The notes beneath the pieces were generated by a model. That model did no database searches, was not told the origin of the DNA, and was given only the letters and a program-made list of their open reading frames with translations. Below are positions 9,032 through 18,507 of a stretch of DNA of 64,000 bases, piece after piece. A program made the translations under genes and the position numbers. Numbering within the stretch: position 1 is the first letter of the stretch; the number at the start of each line of letters is the position of its first letter. This DNA is from an uncultured Hyphomicrobiales bacterium (GTDB lineage: Bacteria; Pseudomonadota; Alphaproteobacteria; Rhizobiales; Beijerinckiaceae): NCBI GenBank assembly GCA_903824185.1, contig CAIJVU010000063.1, positions 1-64,000 on the forward strand. The letters are read 5' to 3'.

Positions 9032-10297
9032 TCAGAGCCAGTTCGGCAATTGATCGCGCCCGATCAGGGTTTCAAAGCTTTCGCGCGGACGTATGACAGC
9101 CGTCTCCGATCCTTTGACCAGAACTTCCGGCACCAGCAAGCGGGTATTATAGGTGCAGGCCTGAACGGCACCATAAGCGCCCGCGGTCATAACAGCCAAG
9201 AGATCCCCTTCTTTGGGCAGGGGCATGTGTCTGTCCAATGCCAGATAGTCGCCGCTTTCACACACAGGGCCGACCACATCGACAAGAACCGTTTTCTGTT
9301 CGGTTGCATTCTGGTGCACCGGCCACAGATCATGGTGAGCTTCATACAATGTCGGGCGGATCAGGTCATTCATCGCGGCATCGACAATCACAAAGGTTTT
9401 GCCTTCACCTTCTTTGACATAGATGACGCGCGTCACCAAAATGCCCGCATTGGCAACCAACAAGCGACCCGGCTCCAGAATGAGCTGACAGCCAAGCGTC
9501 CCGAGATGCTTTCGGATGACCTCTGCATAGACCGCAGGGGCGGGCGGGGCAGGCTGGTCAAGCCTATAGGGAACGCCCAGACCGCCGCCCAGATCCAGAT
9601 GATGGATGGCATGGCCGTCCGAGCGCAATTGATGAACAAAATCGGCCAGCAAGGCAAAGGCATCGTCAAAGGGCTGCAGATCCGTGATCTGGCTGCCGAT
9701 ATGCATATCAACACCCGTGACTTCAATGCCGGGCATCTTGGCGGCCTGTGCATAGGCTGCCCGCGCCTGTGAAATCGGAATGCCGAATTTGTTTTCGGAT
9801 TTTCCGGTCGAAATTTTGGCATGGGTTTTGGCATCGACATCAGGATTAACGCGGATGGCGATTTTGGCGGCCAGACCCAATGCACTGGCGACTTTGGATA
9901 GATGCACCAATTCCGGTTCAGACTCGACATTGAAGGACAGAACACCGGTTTCAAGCGCCAGCTTGATTTCGCGATCGGTTTTGCCGACCCCCGAAAAGGT
10001 GATTTTTGAGCCCGGTACACCTGCCGCCAGCGCGCGATGCAGTTCGCCTTCTGACACCACATCCATACCCGCACCCAGACGGGCAAATGTTTTCAAGACG
10101 GCCTGATTGGAATTGGCCTTCATGGCATAACAGGTCATGGCGTCAAGGCCGTGAAAGGCCTCGGCAAAGACCGTGTAATGGCGCTCAAGCGTTGCGCTCG
10201 AATAGCAATAAAAGGGTGTTCCGACATCGCGCGCGATCTCGTCAAGCGCGACATGTTCGGCGTGCAATGCGCCGTTTTGATACGCAAAATGATGCAT
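9032..10297 (-). CDS. lysA: Diaminopimelate decarboxylase
   Basis: LysA removes CO2 from meso-diaminopimelate to give L-lysine, the last step of lysine synthesis. The 421-residue protein is a fold-III PLP enzyme. The Schiff-base lysine is K60 in Y-A-M-K-A-N, the phosphate-binding glycine loop is L-G-G-G-L-G near 230, and the G-P-V-C-E-S-G-D motif near 340 supplies the active-site cysteine from the partner subunit. The order argH, small lipoprotein, lysA is typical of proteobacteria. lysC, the first enzyme of the pathway, is 13 kb away in this window. Confidence 0.96.
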   Translation of the reverse strand: MHHFAYQNGALHAEHVALDEIARDVGTPFYCYSSATLERHYTVFAEAFHGLDAMTCYAMKANSNQAVLKTFARLGAGMDVVSEGELHRALAAGVPGSKITFSGVGKTDREIKLALETGVLSFNVESEPELVHLSKVASALGLAAKIAIRVNPDVDAKTHAKISTGKSENKFGIPISQARAAYAQAAKMPGIEVTGVDMHIGSQITDLQPFDDAFALLADFVHQLRSDGHAIHHLDLGGGLGVPYRLDQPAPPAPAVYAEVIRKHLGTLGCQLILEPGRLLVANAGILVTRVIYVKEGEGKTFVIVDAAMNDLIRPTLYEAHHDLWPVHQNATEQKTVLVDVVGPVCESGDYLALDRHMPLPKEGDLLAVMTAGAYGAVQACTYNTRLLVPEVLVKGSETAVIRPRESFETLIGRDQLPNWL

Positions 10298-10317
10298 GGA
10301 ATAAAAGGCCGCTTTGC

Positions 10318-10578
10318 TTACAGGATCGGATCGAGAATAAAAGGACGCTTGGGTCGATCGATTTTTTTGACCGCTTTTTTCTGCTCCTGCCCATCCGCGC
10401 CCGGCAATGTCATCACCGAGGGATCGGCGCCGTCCTCGCTATCGGAGGGCTGCACATTGACAGGGGATTTGCTGCCTTCGGGTGCTTCCAAAGGGCCATG
10501 ACGGCCACAACCGGACAACACCAGACCCATGAGGGTCAGGGCAATAAGGGCAGTGGTTTTTCTCGTGAAGCCGGACAT
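10318..10578 (-). CDS. Small lipoprotein, LptM (YifL)-like
   Basis: An 86-residue lipoprotein with a short signal peptide and lipobox L-S-G-C (Cys at about residue 24) followed directly by G-R-H-G-P-L-E-A-P, the mature N-terminus typical of LptM/YifL. In Escherichia coli LptM helps the LptD outer-membrane LPS translocon mature; the same role here is inferred. The rest is Pro/Ser/Asp-rich and disordered, ending P-F-I-L-D-P-I-L, a tail I recall from alphaproteobacterial homologues. It lies 20 bases before lysA and is probably co-transcribed. Confidence 0.8.
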   Translation of the reverse strand: MSGFTRKTTALIALTLMGLVLSGCGRHGPLEAPEGSKSPVNVQPSDSEDGADPSVMTLPGADGQEQKKAVKKIDRPKRPFILDPIL

Positions 10579-10658
10579 TTGGTTATTCCCTGTTCAAACA
10601 GTCAGAGACTAAATCAGTTTTACGAGTGTTTGAACCCGCGTTGTGCGTAAAAGAGTGA

Positions 10659-10683
10659 TTTTGACGATAATTTATTGTCAAAA
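10659..10683. repeat. AT-rich palindrome between argH and the lipoprotein gene
   Basis: TTTTGAC (10659-10665) is mirrored by GTCAAAA (10677-10683), and the match extends inward to give an almost perfect 25-base palindrome. It sits just after the argH stop and upstream of the lipoprotein-lysA genes. It could be an operator, or a weak terminator-like hairpin for argH. There is no downstream U-run on the minus strand. Confidence 0.4.
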
Positions 10684-10690
10684 AAGGCGT

Positions 10691-12082
10691 TCACCGCATT
10701 TCTTTGCGTAATTTGGTCAGCCAGCGCCGCGCCTGCGACCGAACCTGCTGGGGCGCGGTTCCGCCATAGCTTGTGCGGCTTTTCACAGATTTATCAACGC
10801 CCAAAACCGCAAAAACGCCGTCATGGATGCGGGGCTCCACGCTGCGCATGTCCGACAAAGACAGTTTTTCCAGCCCGATCATGCGGGCGCTGGCAAGTCC
10901 GACCAGACGGGCGGTGACGTGATGGGCTTCCCGAAACGGCATATTCAGGCTTCTGACCAGCCAATCGGCCAGATCGGTGGCCGTGGCATAGCCTGCACCG
11001 GCGGCCTTTTTCATGGCTTTGGTGTCGGGGGTCATATCCGCAATCATGCCGGTCATGGCAGCCAGCATCAAGGACAGGGTCGAAAGGGCGTCAAAAGTCC
11101 CTTCTTTGTCCTCCTGCATATCTTTGGCATAGGCCATCGGCAGGCCTTTCATGACCACCAGCAAGGCCGTCAGGGCGCCGATCACACGTCCCGATTTGGC
11201 CCGCACCAGTTCCGCGGCGTCGGGATTGCGCTTTTGGGGCATGATTGAGGAGCCGCTGGAAAAGGCGTCAGAGAGGCGGATAAAGCCGAATTGCGGCGTG
11301 GTCCATAAAACAATTTCTTCGGCCAGACGCGACAGATGCATCGCGCAAATCGAGGCAATGGAGAGCGCTTCAAGCACAAAATCCCGATCCGACACGCTGT
11401 CCAATGAATTGGCGGTCGGATGGTCGAAGGACAGGGCTTTCGCGGTGGCAAAGCGGTCAATCGGAAAAGACGTGCCCGCAAGGGCTGCGGCACCCAAAGG
11501 ACATTCATTCATGCGCGCGCGGGCATCTTTGACACGGCTGCGGTCACGCCCGAGCATTTCCACATAGGCCATCAGGTGATGGCCAAAGGTCACGGGTTGC
11601 GCCGATTGCAGATGGGTGAAACCGGGCATGACAGAGGCAGCATGTTCTTGGGCTTTTTCCGCCAGCACCAATTGTAAATTGCGCATTTGCGCATCCAATT
11701 CGTCGAGTGTGTCGCGCACCCATAGCCGCATATCGGTCGCGACCTGATCATTGCGTGAACGGGCTGTGTGCAAACGGCCAGCAGGGGCACCGATCAGCAC
11801 GGACAGGCGGGATTCGACATTCATATGCACGTCTTCGAGCGCACGGGTGAACTGGAATTGACCGCTTTCAATCTCGTGGGCCACGGCATCCAGACCCTTC
11901 AGAATGGCTGCGCAATCTGCTTCGGTGACAATTCCTTGCTGGGCCAGCATCTTTACATGCGCGCGCGATCCGGCGATATCTTGCCGCCACAGGGTTTGAT
12001 CGAACTCGACCGATGCATTGATTTCTTCCATAATGGCCGCAGGTCCGCTTTCGAAACGACCGCCCCACATCGCATTGCTCAT
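10691..12082 (-). CDS. argH: Argininosuccinate lyase
   Basis: ArgH splits argininosuccinate into arginine and fumarate, the final step of arginine synthesis. The 463-residue protein opens with the usual M-W-G-G-R-F, has H-T-A-R-S-R-N-D-Q near residue 105-113, the catalytic T-H-L-Q-x-A-Q-P segment near 155, and the superfamily signature [11 protein letters not shown] around 280. It is divergent from the TlpA-like gene, with 68 bases between the two starts for both promoters. Confidence 0.97.
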   Translation of the reverse strand: MSNAMWGGRFESGPAAIMEEINASVEFDQTLWRQDIAGSRAHVKMLAQQGIVTEADCAAILKGLDAVAHEIESGQFQFTRALEDVHMNVESRLSVLIGAPAGRLHTARSRNDQVATDMRLWVRDTLDELDAQMRNLQLVLAEKAQEHAASVMPGFTHLQSAQPVTFGHHLMAYVEMLGRDRSRVKDARARMNECPLGAAALAGTSFPIDRFATAKALSFDHPTANSLDSVSDRDFVLEALSIASICAMHLSRLAEEIVLWTTPQFGFIRLSDAFSSGSSIMPQKRNPDAAELVRAKSGRVIGALTALLVVMKGLPMAYAKDMQEDKEGTFDALSTLSLMLAAMTGMIADMTPDTKAMKKAAGAGYATATDLADWLVRSLNMPFREAHHVTARLVGLASARMIGLEKLSLSDMRSVEPRIHDGVFAVLGVDKSVKSRTSYGGTAPQQVRSQARRWLTKLRKEMR

Positions 12083-12150
12083 TGTCTCAAGCCCTTTGTC
12101 TCACAACTTTGCCGGTTTAACGCAGCTGACCGGTTGATACAGGAATTGGA

Positions 12151-12786
12151 ATGTCCCGCATTCGTTTGATCATCATTTTTGTCGTGCTGCTCGGCGCTAC
12201 CGTGGCGAGCACGTTCTTTCTATACGGGAAAAAAGGGGATGCGGGCAACAGCGCGGCTGATCCATGTTCAGCGACATTGGGGCAGGCCGCAGGTTTGAAA
12301 CCCCTCATCAAAGGTGAAATTGCGGCTTTGCAGCCTGTTTTGAAGCCTTTGGCATTTCCTCTGGTGAGTTTTGAAAGCGATCAGGGTCCGTTCACGCTTG
12401 AAAAGTTCAGCGGGCGGGTGGTGTTGTTGAATCTTTGGGCCACTTGGTGCGTGCCCTGTCGGGAGGAAATGCCGGCGCTTGATCAGTTGCAACAAAAGCG
12501 CGGCGGTGCCGATTTCGAGGTGATCGCCTTGAATATGGATACGCGGAATGTGGACCGCGTGCCGAAATGGCTTGCGGAGAACAAAATCAATACGCTGGCA
12601 CGCTATTTTGATCCGGCTGGCAAGGCCTTTCAAACCTTGCGTGGGATCGGCAAAGTGCAGGGGCTTCCGACAACATTTCTGATCGACAGACAGGGATGTT
12701 TGTTGGCTGAAATGGCAGGCCCTGCCAATTGGGCTTCGGATGAGGCTTTGGCTGTGCTGGATCATGCTTTGAAGCTGCCAAAATAA
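12151..12786 (+). CDS. TlpA-like membrane-anchored thioredoxin
   Basis: A 211-residue protein with one N-terminal membrane anchor (residues 5-24) and a periplasmic thioredoxin-fold domain whose active site is W-A-T-W-C100-V-P-C103-R-E-E. TlpA/ResA-type proteins reduce disulfides in apocytochrome c or in copper-handling proteins of cytochrome oxidase assembly. The insert between the beta strands and the cis-Pro region (G-L-P-T-T-F near 169) fit this family. The gene is divergent from argH, a conserved alphaproteobacterial neighbourhood. Confidence 0.88.
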   Translation: MSRIRLIIIFVVLLGATVASTFFLYGKKGDAGNSAADPCSATLGQAAGLKPLIKGEIAALQPVLKPLAFPLVSFESDQGPFTLEKFSGRVVLLNLWATWCVPCREEMPALDQLQQKRGGADFEVIALNMDTRNVDRVPKWLAENKINTLARYFDPAGKAFQTLRGIGKVQGLPTTFLIDRQGCLLAEMAGPANWASDEALAVLDHALKLPK

Positions 12787-12808
12787 TGCATAGAAGGGTT
12801 TTGATGAG

Positions 12809-13231
12809 ATGACGCGGTCTTTGATTTCAACCGGCTCGCCTTTCGAGGCAGCCTATGGCTATTCGCGTGCCGTGATCGATCAGGGCTTGGTGTTTGTGTC
12901 GGGCACCACAGGCTATGATTATGACACTATGACCATGCCGCATGATGTGGCGGTGCAGGCGCGCAATATTTTCAAAACGGTGGCGGGCGTTTTAACGCAG
13001 GCCGGAAGCGGACTTGACCATATCATGCGGATTCAGATTTTTGTGACTGATCATGATTATTGCGAGCCGGTTCTGGCTGTCTGCGGCGAGGTCTTGCATG
13101 CCATCCGGCCCGCATCCGGAATCTATGTCGTGGCAGGGCTTTTGAAAGCCGAAATGAAAGTCGAAATAGAAGTCACGGCCACATGCACGACCACACGTGC
13201 GGCCACACTTGCGGCCACACTTGGCGCATAA
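12809..13231 (+). CDS. RidA family protein
   Basis: RidA/YjgF proteins hydrolyse reactive enamine/imine intermediates made by PLP enzymes. This 140-residue copy has the expected early V-F-V-S-G-T-T-G motif, a central R-I-Q-I-F-V-T-D strand and the C-terminal M-K-V-E-I-E-V-T-A strand. The usual arginine that grips the substrate carboxylate near residue 105 (I-R-P-A-S in this protein, R about 99) is present. After the canonical end the protein carries about 15 extra residues (Thr/Ala-rich) encoded by a 12-base tandem duplication. The stop codon touches the terminator of the convergent grxD transcript. Confidence 0.85.
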   Translation: MTRSLISTGSPFEAAYGYSRAVIDQGLVFVSGTTGYDYDTMTMPHDVAVQARNIFKTVAGVLTQAGSGLDHIMRIQIFVTDHDYCEPVLAVCGEVLHAIRPASGIYVVAGLLKAEMKVEIEVTATCTTTRAATLAATLGA

Positions 13232-13266
13232 AAAAAACCTCCCGCCTGCATAGAGCAAGCGAGAGG
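13229..13266 (-). terminator. grxD: Intrinsic terminator of the pur-bolA-grxD transcript
   Basis: On the minus strand CCTCTCGCTTGC (13266-13255) pairs with GCAGGCGGGAGG (13249-13238) over 12 positions with a 5-base loop, counting G-U pairs. An uninterrupted run of U (13237-13230) follows. It overlaps the stop codon of the convergent RidA gene. Confidence 0.85.
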
Positions 13267-13291
13267 CTTGATCTGAAATTTGAGGGGCGCC

Positions 13292-13630
13292 TCAGGGTTT
13301 GGCGGGGGTTTTCACCTCGATGCCCTGTTCGCTCAGATAGGTGTGCAATTCACCGGACTGGAACATTTCGCGCACGATGTCGCAACCGCCGACAAACTCC
13401 CCTTTGATATAGAGTTGCGGAATGGTCGGCCAATTGGCGTAATCCTTGATGCCTTCGCGGATATCCTGATTGTCGAGAACATTGATGCCTTTATAAGGCA
13501 CGCCGACATAATCAAGAATTTGCACAACCTGTCCGGAAAACCCGCACATCGGGAATTGCGGCGTGCCTTTCATGAACAGCACGATATCTTGCGAGGTGAT
13601 TTCGGATTTGATCTGGTCTTGAATGCTCAT
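13292..13630 (-). CDS. grxD: Monothiol glutaredoxin, Grx4/GrxD type
   Basis: A 112-residue CGFS-type glutaredoxin. The single active cysteine is C29 in P-M-C-G-F-S; the family-typical K21, the W-P-T-I-P-Q-L-Y cis-Pro segment near 74-82, and G-G-C-D near 88-91 are present. CGFS glutaredoxins bind a [2Fe-2S] cluster with glutathione and pass it on, often as a heterodimer with BolA proteins. The bolA gene immediately upstream supports that partnership. Confidence 0.95.
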   Translation of the reverse strand: MSIQDQIKSEITSQDIVLFMKGTPQFPMCGFSGQVVQILDYVGVPYKGINVLDNQDIREGIKDYANWPTIPQLYIKGEFVGGCDIVREMFQSGELHTYLSEQGIEVKTPAKP

Positions 13631-13715
13631 GGTCTTTGGTCCTTGGGCCGTGCGCGTTCAAGGCGCGCCGTTGCAAAAAAGATGGTCCGAACAACGGACC
13701 ATCGGGATGAGGGGA

Positions 13716-13952
13716 TTAAGTATCCTTGGTAACCGTTGTCAGGGCAAGCGCGTGCAATTGTCCGCCCATTTTACCCTGCAACGCCGCATAGACCATCTGG
13801 TGCTGGCGCACGCGCGGCAAGCCTTTGAAGGCAGAGGAGGTGACCGTTGCGGCATAGTGATCACCGTCTCCTGCCAGATCTTTGATCACGACATCCGCAT
13901 CCGGCAAGGCTTCGCGGATCATGGCTTCAATATCTTGGGCTTGCATGGCCAT
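13716..13952 (-). CDS. BolA family protein (BolA2-like)
   Basis: A 78-residue BolA-fold protein. The helix-turn-helix-like core includes G-D-G-D-H-Y at 29-34, and the conserved metal/cluster-ligand histidine is in R-Q-H-Q-M-V-Y-A-A-L near residue 50. The short form next to a CGFS glutaredoxin matches the BolA2/IbaG type, which acts with GrxD in iron-sulfur trafficking. A second, distinct BolA gene lies at 41472-41732. It is probably co-transcribed with purL and grxD. Confidence 0.9.
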   Translation of the reverse strand: MAMQAQDIEAMIREALPDADVVIKDLAGDGDHYAATVTSSAFKGLPRVRQHQMVYAALQGKMGGQLHALALTTVTKDT

Positions 13953-13979
13953 CGGTTTGTCTATCCTTGTCGTTTTTTG

Positions 13980-16235
13980 TCAGGCGCTGTCTTTGCCGCT
14001 CATATATTTGGGCAGCCAGCCTTCATGTTTGTTGCGTAATTCCATCACCGATATGGGTTTTTCACCCGGCAAAATCAAGGCGTCGCCGCCCGTCGTGCCG
14101 ATTGCGCTATGGGGTACGCCGGCCGCATCCAGTGCTTGCAGCAATTTCTTCAGCGATTTACCGGGAACGGCTGCGACATAGCGGGCCTGATCTTCCCCAA
14201 ACAAGGCCGCGTGAACCGGAATCCCCTGTGGCAATGCATCGATCTGCGCACCAATGCCGCCTGCCATCACCATTTCTGCCAGCGCCACGGCAAGACCGCC
14301 GTCTGACAGATCGTGAACGGTGGTGAGATCACCGGCTTGGATCAAGGGACGGATCGCATCACCGGTTTTGCGTTCGAGAGCCAGATCAACCGGCGGCGGT
14401 GCGCCTTTTTCCTGACCGGCAATTTCCTTGAGCCAGATGGATTGGCCGAGATGGCCTCTGGTATGGCCGATCAGGACAATGATCTGTCCTTCGCCTTTAA
14501 AGGCCAGCGTGGCATGTTTTGTATAGTCGGCCAAAAGGCCGACGCCGCCAATGGTCGGTGTCGGCAAAATGCCTTCGCCATTGGTTTCGTTATAGAGCGA
14601 GACATTGCCGGACACGACCGGAAAGTCCAAGGCTTCACAGGCGGCACCAATGCCTTTGAGGCAGCCCACAAATTGGCCCATGGCATGGGGGCGTTCGGGG
14701 TTGCCGAAATTCAGATTGTCGGTGATGGCCAAGGGCAGGCCGCCGACCGCCGTAATATTGCGCCAGGCTTCGACCACGGCTTGCTTGCCGCCTTCGAATG
14801 GATTGGCCTCACAATAACGCGGCGTCACATCGGAGGTCAGTGCCAAGGCCTTGGGGCCGTCTTCCACCCTGACAATGGCCGCATCGCCGCCGGGTTGCTG
14901 AACGGTATTTCCGAGAATGAGATGATCATATTGTTCCCAGACCCAGCGCTTCGAGCACAGTTCCGAGGAGGCCAGCAATTTCAGCAACGCATCGCGGTTG
15001 GAAAGCGTGTTCGGGACTTTGCGCGCATCGAGTTCAGCTTGCGGAACGGTCTCTTCATAGGGACGATCATATAAGGGGGCCTCGTCCCCCAGCTCCTTGA
15101 TCGGCAAGTCAGCCATGACCTCGCCATGATGTTTGATCACAAAGCGTAATGTGTCGGTGGTGTGGCCGATCACGGCAAAATCGAGCGCCCATTTGCGGAA
15201 GACCGCTTCCGCCTGTTCGCGCTTGGCCGGATCAAGAACCATCAACATGCGTTCCTGACTTTCCGACAACATCATTTCATAGGCTGTCATTCCGTCTTCA
15301 CGGCAGGGCACATGTTCGAGATTGAGTTCGATCCCGAGATTGCCCTTGGCTCCCATTTCAACCGCAGAGCAGGTGAGACCCGCCGCCCCCATATCCTGAA
15401 TGGCGATCACCGAACCGGTTTTCATCAATTCAAGGCATGCTTCCAAGAGAAGCTTTTCCGCGAAGGGATCACCCACTTGAACGGTGGGGCGTTTTTCCTC
15501 CGACGCATCGTCAAATTCCGCCGAGGCCATGGTGGCGCCATGAATGCCGTCACGCCCCGTTTTGGACCCCAGATAGACAATCGGATTGCCGACGCCGGTG
15601 GCTGCCGAATAGAAAATCTCATCGCTGCGGGCGATGCCCACCGCCATCGCATTCACCAAAATATTGCCGTTATAGCGTTCGTGGAATCCGACCTGTCCGC
15701 CAACGGTCGGGACGCCGAAGGAATTGCCGTAGCCACCGATGCCCGCCACAACCCCCGAGACCAGATGGCGGGTGCGCGGATGGGACGGGTCACCGAACCG
15801 CAAGGCATTCAGACAGGCAATCGGGCGTGCGCCCATGGTGAAGACATCGCGCAAAATGCCGCCCACACCGGTGGTTGCGCCCTGATAGGGTTCGATGAAG
15901 GAGGGGTGGTTGTGGCTTTCCATTTTGAAGATGCAGGCCAGCCCGTCGCCAATGTCGATCACACCGGCATTCTCACCCGGTCCTTGGATCACCCAAGGCG
16001 CTTTGGTCGGCAGGCCCTTCAAATGCAGACGGGAGGACTTATAGGAACAATGCTCGTTCCACATCGCCGAAAAAATACCGAGTTCGGTCAGGCTGGGGGC
16101 GCGGCCAATCAGCGCCAGAATGCGCTCATATTCATCAGGCTTGAGACCATGTTGGGCAACCAGATCCGGTGTGATGTCCGGATTGTTCCAGTCACTTTTG
16201 CGCGTATCGCTTGTCATACCACGAGGTCCATTCAT
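13980..16235 (-). CDS. purL: Phosphoribosylformylglycinamidine synthase subunit PurL
   Basis: The synthetase subunit of FGAM synthase in purine synthesis. It uses ATP and the ammonia delivered by PurQ to convert FGAR to FGAM. At 751 residues it is the short PurL that needs separate PurQ and PurS, both encoded just upstream. The [11 protein letters not shown] segment near residue 60, the M-E-S-H-N-H-P-S motif near 105 and the G-V-G-G-I-L-R-D motif are typical. ATG 16235 is the longest start; ATG 16217 (M-T-S-D) is possible, and neither has a clear Shine-Dalgarno. Confidence 0.97.
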   Translation of the reverse strand: MNGPRGMTSDTRKSDWNNPDITPDLVAQHGLKPDEYERILALIGRAPSLTELGIFSAMWNEHCSYKSSRLHLKGLPTKAPWVIQGPGENAGVIDIGDGLACIFKMESHNHPSFIEPYQGATTGVGGILRDVFTMGARPIACLNALRFGDPSHPRTRHLVSGVVAGIGGYGNSFGVPTVGGQVGFHERYNGNILVNAMAVGIARSDEIFYSAATGVGNPIVYLGSKTGRDGIHGATMASAEFDDASEEKRPTVQVGDPFAEKLLLEACLELMKTGSVIAIQDMGAAGLTCSAVEMGAKGNLGIELNLEHVPCREDGMTAYEMMLSESQERMLMVLDPAKREQAEAVFRKWALDFAVIGHTTDTLRFVIKHHGEVMADLPIKELGDEAPLYDRPYEETVPQAELDARKVPNTLSNRDALLKLLASSELCSKRWVWEQYDHLILGNTVQQPGGDAAIVRVEDGPKALALTSDVTPRYCEANPFEGGKQAVVEAWRNITAVGGLPLAITDNLNFGNPERPHAMGQFVGCLKGIGAACEALDFPVVSGNVSLYNETNGEGILPTPTIGGVGLLADYTKHATLAFKGEGQIIVLIGHTRGHLGQSIWLKEIAGQEKGAPPPVDLALERKTGDAIRPLIQAGDLTTVHDLSDGGLAVALAEMVMAGGIGAQIDALPQGIPVHAALFGEDQARYVAAVPGKSLKKLLQALDAAGVPHSAIGTTGGDALILPGEKPISVMELRNKHEGWLPKYMSGKDSA

Positions 16236-16276
16236 TCAAGAAACGGTCAGTCGGAAGTGTCAAAAAGGCTGCAATG

Positions 16277-16966
16277 TCACGCCGCTTTGGCAAGGCTTGC
16301 AAAAAGGCCGCGCCCATCGGTGCCGCCCATGATGTCTTCGATCAGATTTTCAGGATGCGGCATCATGCCGAGAACACGACGGTTCTCAGACAAAATGCCT
16401 GCAATATCATTGATCGATCCGTTGGGATTGGCGCCTAACGTGCGTGTGCCATCGGCATGGCAATAGCGGAACGCGACACGGTCCTGCTCTTCAAGCGCGG
16501 TGATCGTGTGTTCATCGGCCATGTAATTGCCTTCGCCATGCGCGATGCAGACTTTGATGACCTGTCCTTTTTTATAAAGGCTGGTGAAATCGCTGTTTTG
16601 GGTAGCGACCTGCAAATGCTGCATTTTGCAAATAAACCGCAGGCCCGCATTGCGCATCAAAATACCGGGCAACAAGCCCGATTCGACCAAGATCTGGAAG
16701 CCGTTGCAAATGCCCAAAACATAACCCCCGCGCGCTGCATGGGCGCGCACGGCTGTCATGATCTCGGCATGACCGGCAATCGCGCCGCAGCGCAGATAAT
16801 CGCCATAAGAAAAACCGCCGGGCAAGACAACAAGATCGGTTCCCGCCGGCAATTCATGGTCGCCATGCCAGACGGCGGCCGGGGCTGTGCCCGTGGCCTG
16901 CTGCAAGGCCCGCATCACATCCTGCTGGCGGTTGGATCCGGGAAAGGTGATGACGGCTGTTTTCAT
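16277..16966 (-). CDS. purQ: FGAM synthase glutaminase subunit PurQ
   Basis: PurQ hydrolyses glutamine and feeds ammonia to PurL. The 229-residue protein is a class-I amidotransferase: nucleophile C87 in G-I-C-N-G-F-Q and the His/Glu pair in M-M-P-H-P-E near residue 205. The G-G-F-S-Y-G-D-Y-L-R-C-G segment at 50-61 is characteristic of PurQ. It lies between purS (13 bases upstream) and purL (41 bases downstream) in one transcription unit. Confidence 0.97.
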   Translation of the reverse strand: MKTAVITFPGSNRQQDVMRALQQATGTAPAAVWHGDHELPAGTDLVVLPGGFSYGDYLRCGAIAGHAEIMTAVRAHAARGGYVLGICNGFQILVESGLLPGILMRNAGLRFICKMQHLQVATQNSDFTSLYKKGQVIKVCIAHGEGNYMADEHTITALEEQDRVAFRYCHADGTRTLGANPNGSINDIAGILSENRRVLGMMPHPENLIEDIMGGTDGRGLFASLAKAA

Positions 16967-16979
16967 AAGTCCCGCCCCT

Positions 16980-17222
16980 TTAGTCGTTGATTTCGACTTT
17001 GAAATTCTCGATGACCGTATTGGCCAAGAGTTTTTCGCCGGCCTGCCGGAGGGCGTCTTCCGCCTTGACCGCGTCTTTGGTGCTCAGTTCAATATCAAAG
17101 ACCTTGCCTTGGCGGACGGATTTGATGCCATCGACCCCAAGCGCCTTGAGTGCGCCTTCAATGGCCTTGCCTTGCGGATCGAGGACACCGTTCTTCAAGG
17201 TGACTGTGACGCGGGCTTTCAT
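16980..17222 (-). CDS. purS: FGAM synthase accessory subunit PurS
   Basis: An 80-residue protein that docks PurQ onto PurL in the three-part FGAM synthase. It shows the M-K-A-R-V-T-V-T-L-K start, V-L-D-P-Q-G near 15-20 and the closing F-K-V-E-I strand. As first gene of purS-purQ-purL-bolA-grxD it is probably preceded by a promoter in 17223-17318, because the upstream purC gene ends in its own terminator. Confidence 0.95.
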   Translation of the reverse strand: MKARVTVTLKNGVLDPQGKAIEGALKALGVDGIKSVRQGKVFDIELSTKDAVKAEDALRQAGEKLLANTVIENFKVEIND

Positions 17223-17317
17223 GCGAGAGTGTCCTTATATCAAGAGAGTCTGAGGGGATTTTATCAAAAAAGCCCCAGAATCAGCTCATTAGAGCATAAA
17301 AAAGGGAGAATTTCATG

Positions 17318-17348
17318 GAAAAAGGCCGCCTTGTTCCCAAGACGGCCT
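17318..17348 (-). terminator. purC: Intrinsic terminator of purC
   Basis: On the minus strand AGGCCGTCTT (17348-17339) pairs with AAGGCGGCCT (17332-17323), with a small loop, and is followed by five U (17322-17318). It separates purC from the purSQL transcript. Confidence 0.8.
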
Positions 17349-17364
17349 GATTAAAACAGCAGGT

Positions 17365-18129
17365 TTACTGCACCAATTTGGGGCTGGATCCGCCGATGGG
17401 CTCGTTTTCACCCAAAATGCCGAGACGCTTGGCGACCTCTTGATAGGCCTCCACCAATCCGCCCATATCGCGGCGGAAACGGTCTTTGTCCAGCTTGTCG
17501 TTGGATTTCATGTCCCACAAACGGCAGGAATCAGGTGAAATTTCATCCGCGACCACGATGCGCATCATTTCACCTTCCCACAGACGCCCGCATTCCATCT
17601 TGAAATCAACCAGACGGATGCCAACACCCAGGAACAGGCCGGACAGGAAGTCATTGACGCGAATGGCCAAAGCCATGATGTCGTCAATTTCCTGCGGGGT
17701 GGCCCAGCCAAAGGCGGTGATGTGCTCTTCCGACACCATAGGGTCATTGAGCGCGTCGTTTTTGTAATAAAATTCAATGATCGAGCGGGGCAGCTGCGTG
17801 CCCTCCTCGATGCCCAGACGTGTGGACAGCGAACCTGCTGCCACATTGCGGACCACAACCTCGAGCGGAATGATCTCCACTTCGCGGATCAGCTGCTCGC
17901 GCATATTGAGCCGTTTGATGAAATGGGTCGGCACACCGATCTCGTTGAGATTGTTGAAAACATATTCCGAGATGCGGTTGTTCAGCACGCCTTTGCCATC
18001 AATCACCTCGTGCTTTTTGGCATTGAAGGCGGTGGCATCATCTTTGAAATGCTGGATCAGGGTGCCGGGTTCTGGACCTTCGTAAAGGACTTTGGCCTTG
18101 CCCTCGTAAATGCGACGACGACGATTCAT
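17365..18129 (-). CDS. purC: SAICAR synthase
   Basis: PurC condenses CAIR with aspartate using ATP to give SAICAR in purine synthesis. The 254-residue protein starts [13 protein letters not shown] (the G-K-A-K loop binds ATP), has the family motif around [11 protein letters not shown] near 87-97, and D-F-K-M-E-C-G-R near 175, close to the usual L-V-D-F-K-x-E-F-G. It is transcribed ahead of purS but separated from it by an intrinsic terminator. Confidence 0.97.
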   Translation of the reverse strand: MNRRRRIYEGKAKVLYEGPEPGTLIQHFKDDATAFNAKKHEVIDGKGVLNNRISEYVFNNLNEIGVPTHFIKRLNMREQLIREVEIIPLEVVVRNVAAGSLSTRLGIEEGTQLPRSIIEFYYKNDALNDPMVSEEHITAFGWATPQEIDDIMALAIRVNDFLSGLFLGVGIRLVDFKMECGRLWEGEMMRIVVADEISPDSCRLWDMKSNDKLDKDRFRRDMGGLVEAYQEVAKRLGILGENEPIGGSSPKLVQ

Positions 18130-18507
18130 CGGTTTTGACCGTTTTCACTTGGTTTCTGCGGGGGCTGGACAATTTTCCGTTCAAAAACAGAAAAATGCAG
18201 CCTTTTCTAAGATTTAGTGCCGAAAAAACAAAATAAACGGGTCAGACCCGTTCTTTTGATGTCTAGGCTCCTTCTTCTCCTAGCCGATTGAGCTGCAAAG
18301 CACAATGTTTCTGAGGCTTTGGCTCCCCTTCATCAACATCTATGGGCAAAGACCGAGCGAATTGAGCATTTCTGCTGTGCTTGCGGGGTGGCTTGCTGTT
18401 CTTGTCAAAAGCCGCTTATCTTAGCTTCCTTGTTTGAGCAGGTTGCGGTTGCTTGGCCGTGACGGCATGAAAAGAACAGAAAATGGAAACTCCGAGGGAG
18501 AAATCTT
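18130..18507. other. 378-base intergenic region between purC and the aldolase gene
   Basis: Divergent promoter space for purC and the aldolase gene. No protein frame is convincing. It contains two small hairpins: AACGGGT-CAG-ACCCGTT at 18236-18252, with a short T-run after it on the plus strand and a longer interrupted T-rich stretch on the minus strand, and CTAGG/CCTAG around 18262-18284. With no gene reading into them, they could mark the end of an unannotated small RNA. A Shine-Dalgarno-like GAGGGAGAA lies just before the aldolase start. Confidence 0.5.
18236..18256. terminator. Orphan terminator-like hairpin
   Basis: A perfect 7-base stem (AACGGGT/ACCCGTT) with a 3-base loop, followed by CTTTT on the plus strand and an interrupted T-rich run on the minus strand. 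No annotated gene ends here, so its transcript is unknown. Confidence 0.4.

Noticed and set aside
15162-16466. 434-codon plus-strand open frame
   Set aside because: It lies antisense to purL and purQ, has no recognisable protein features and reads as a shadow of codon bias on the other strand.
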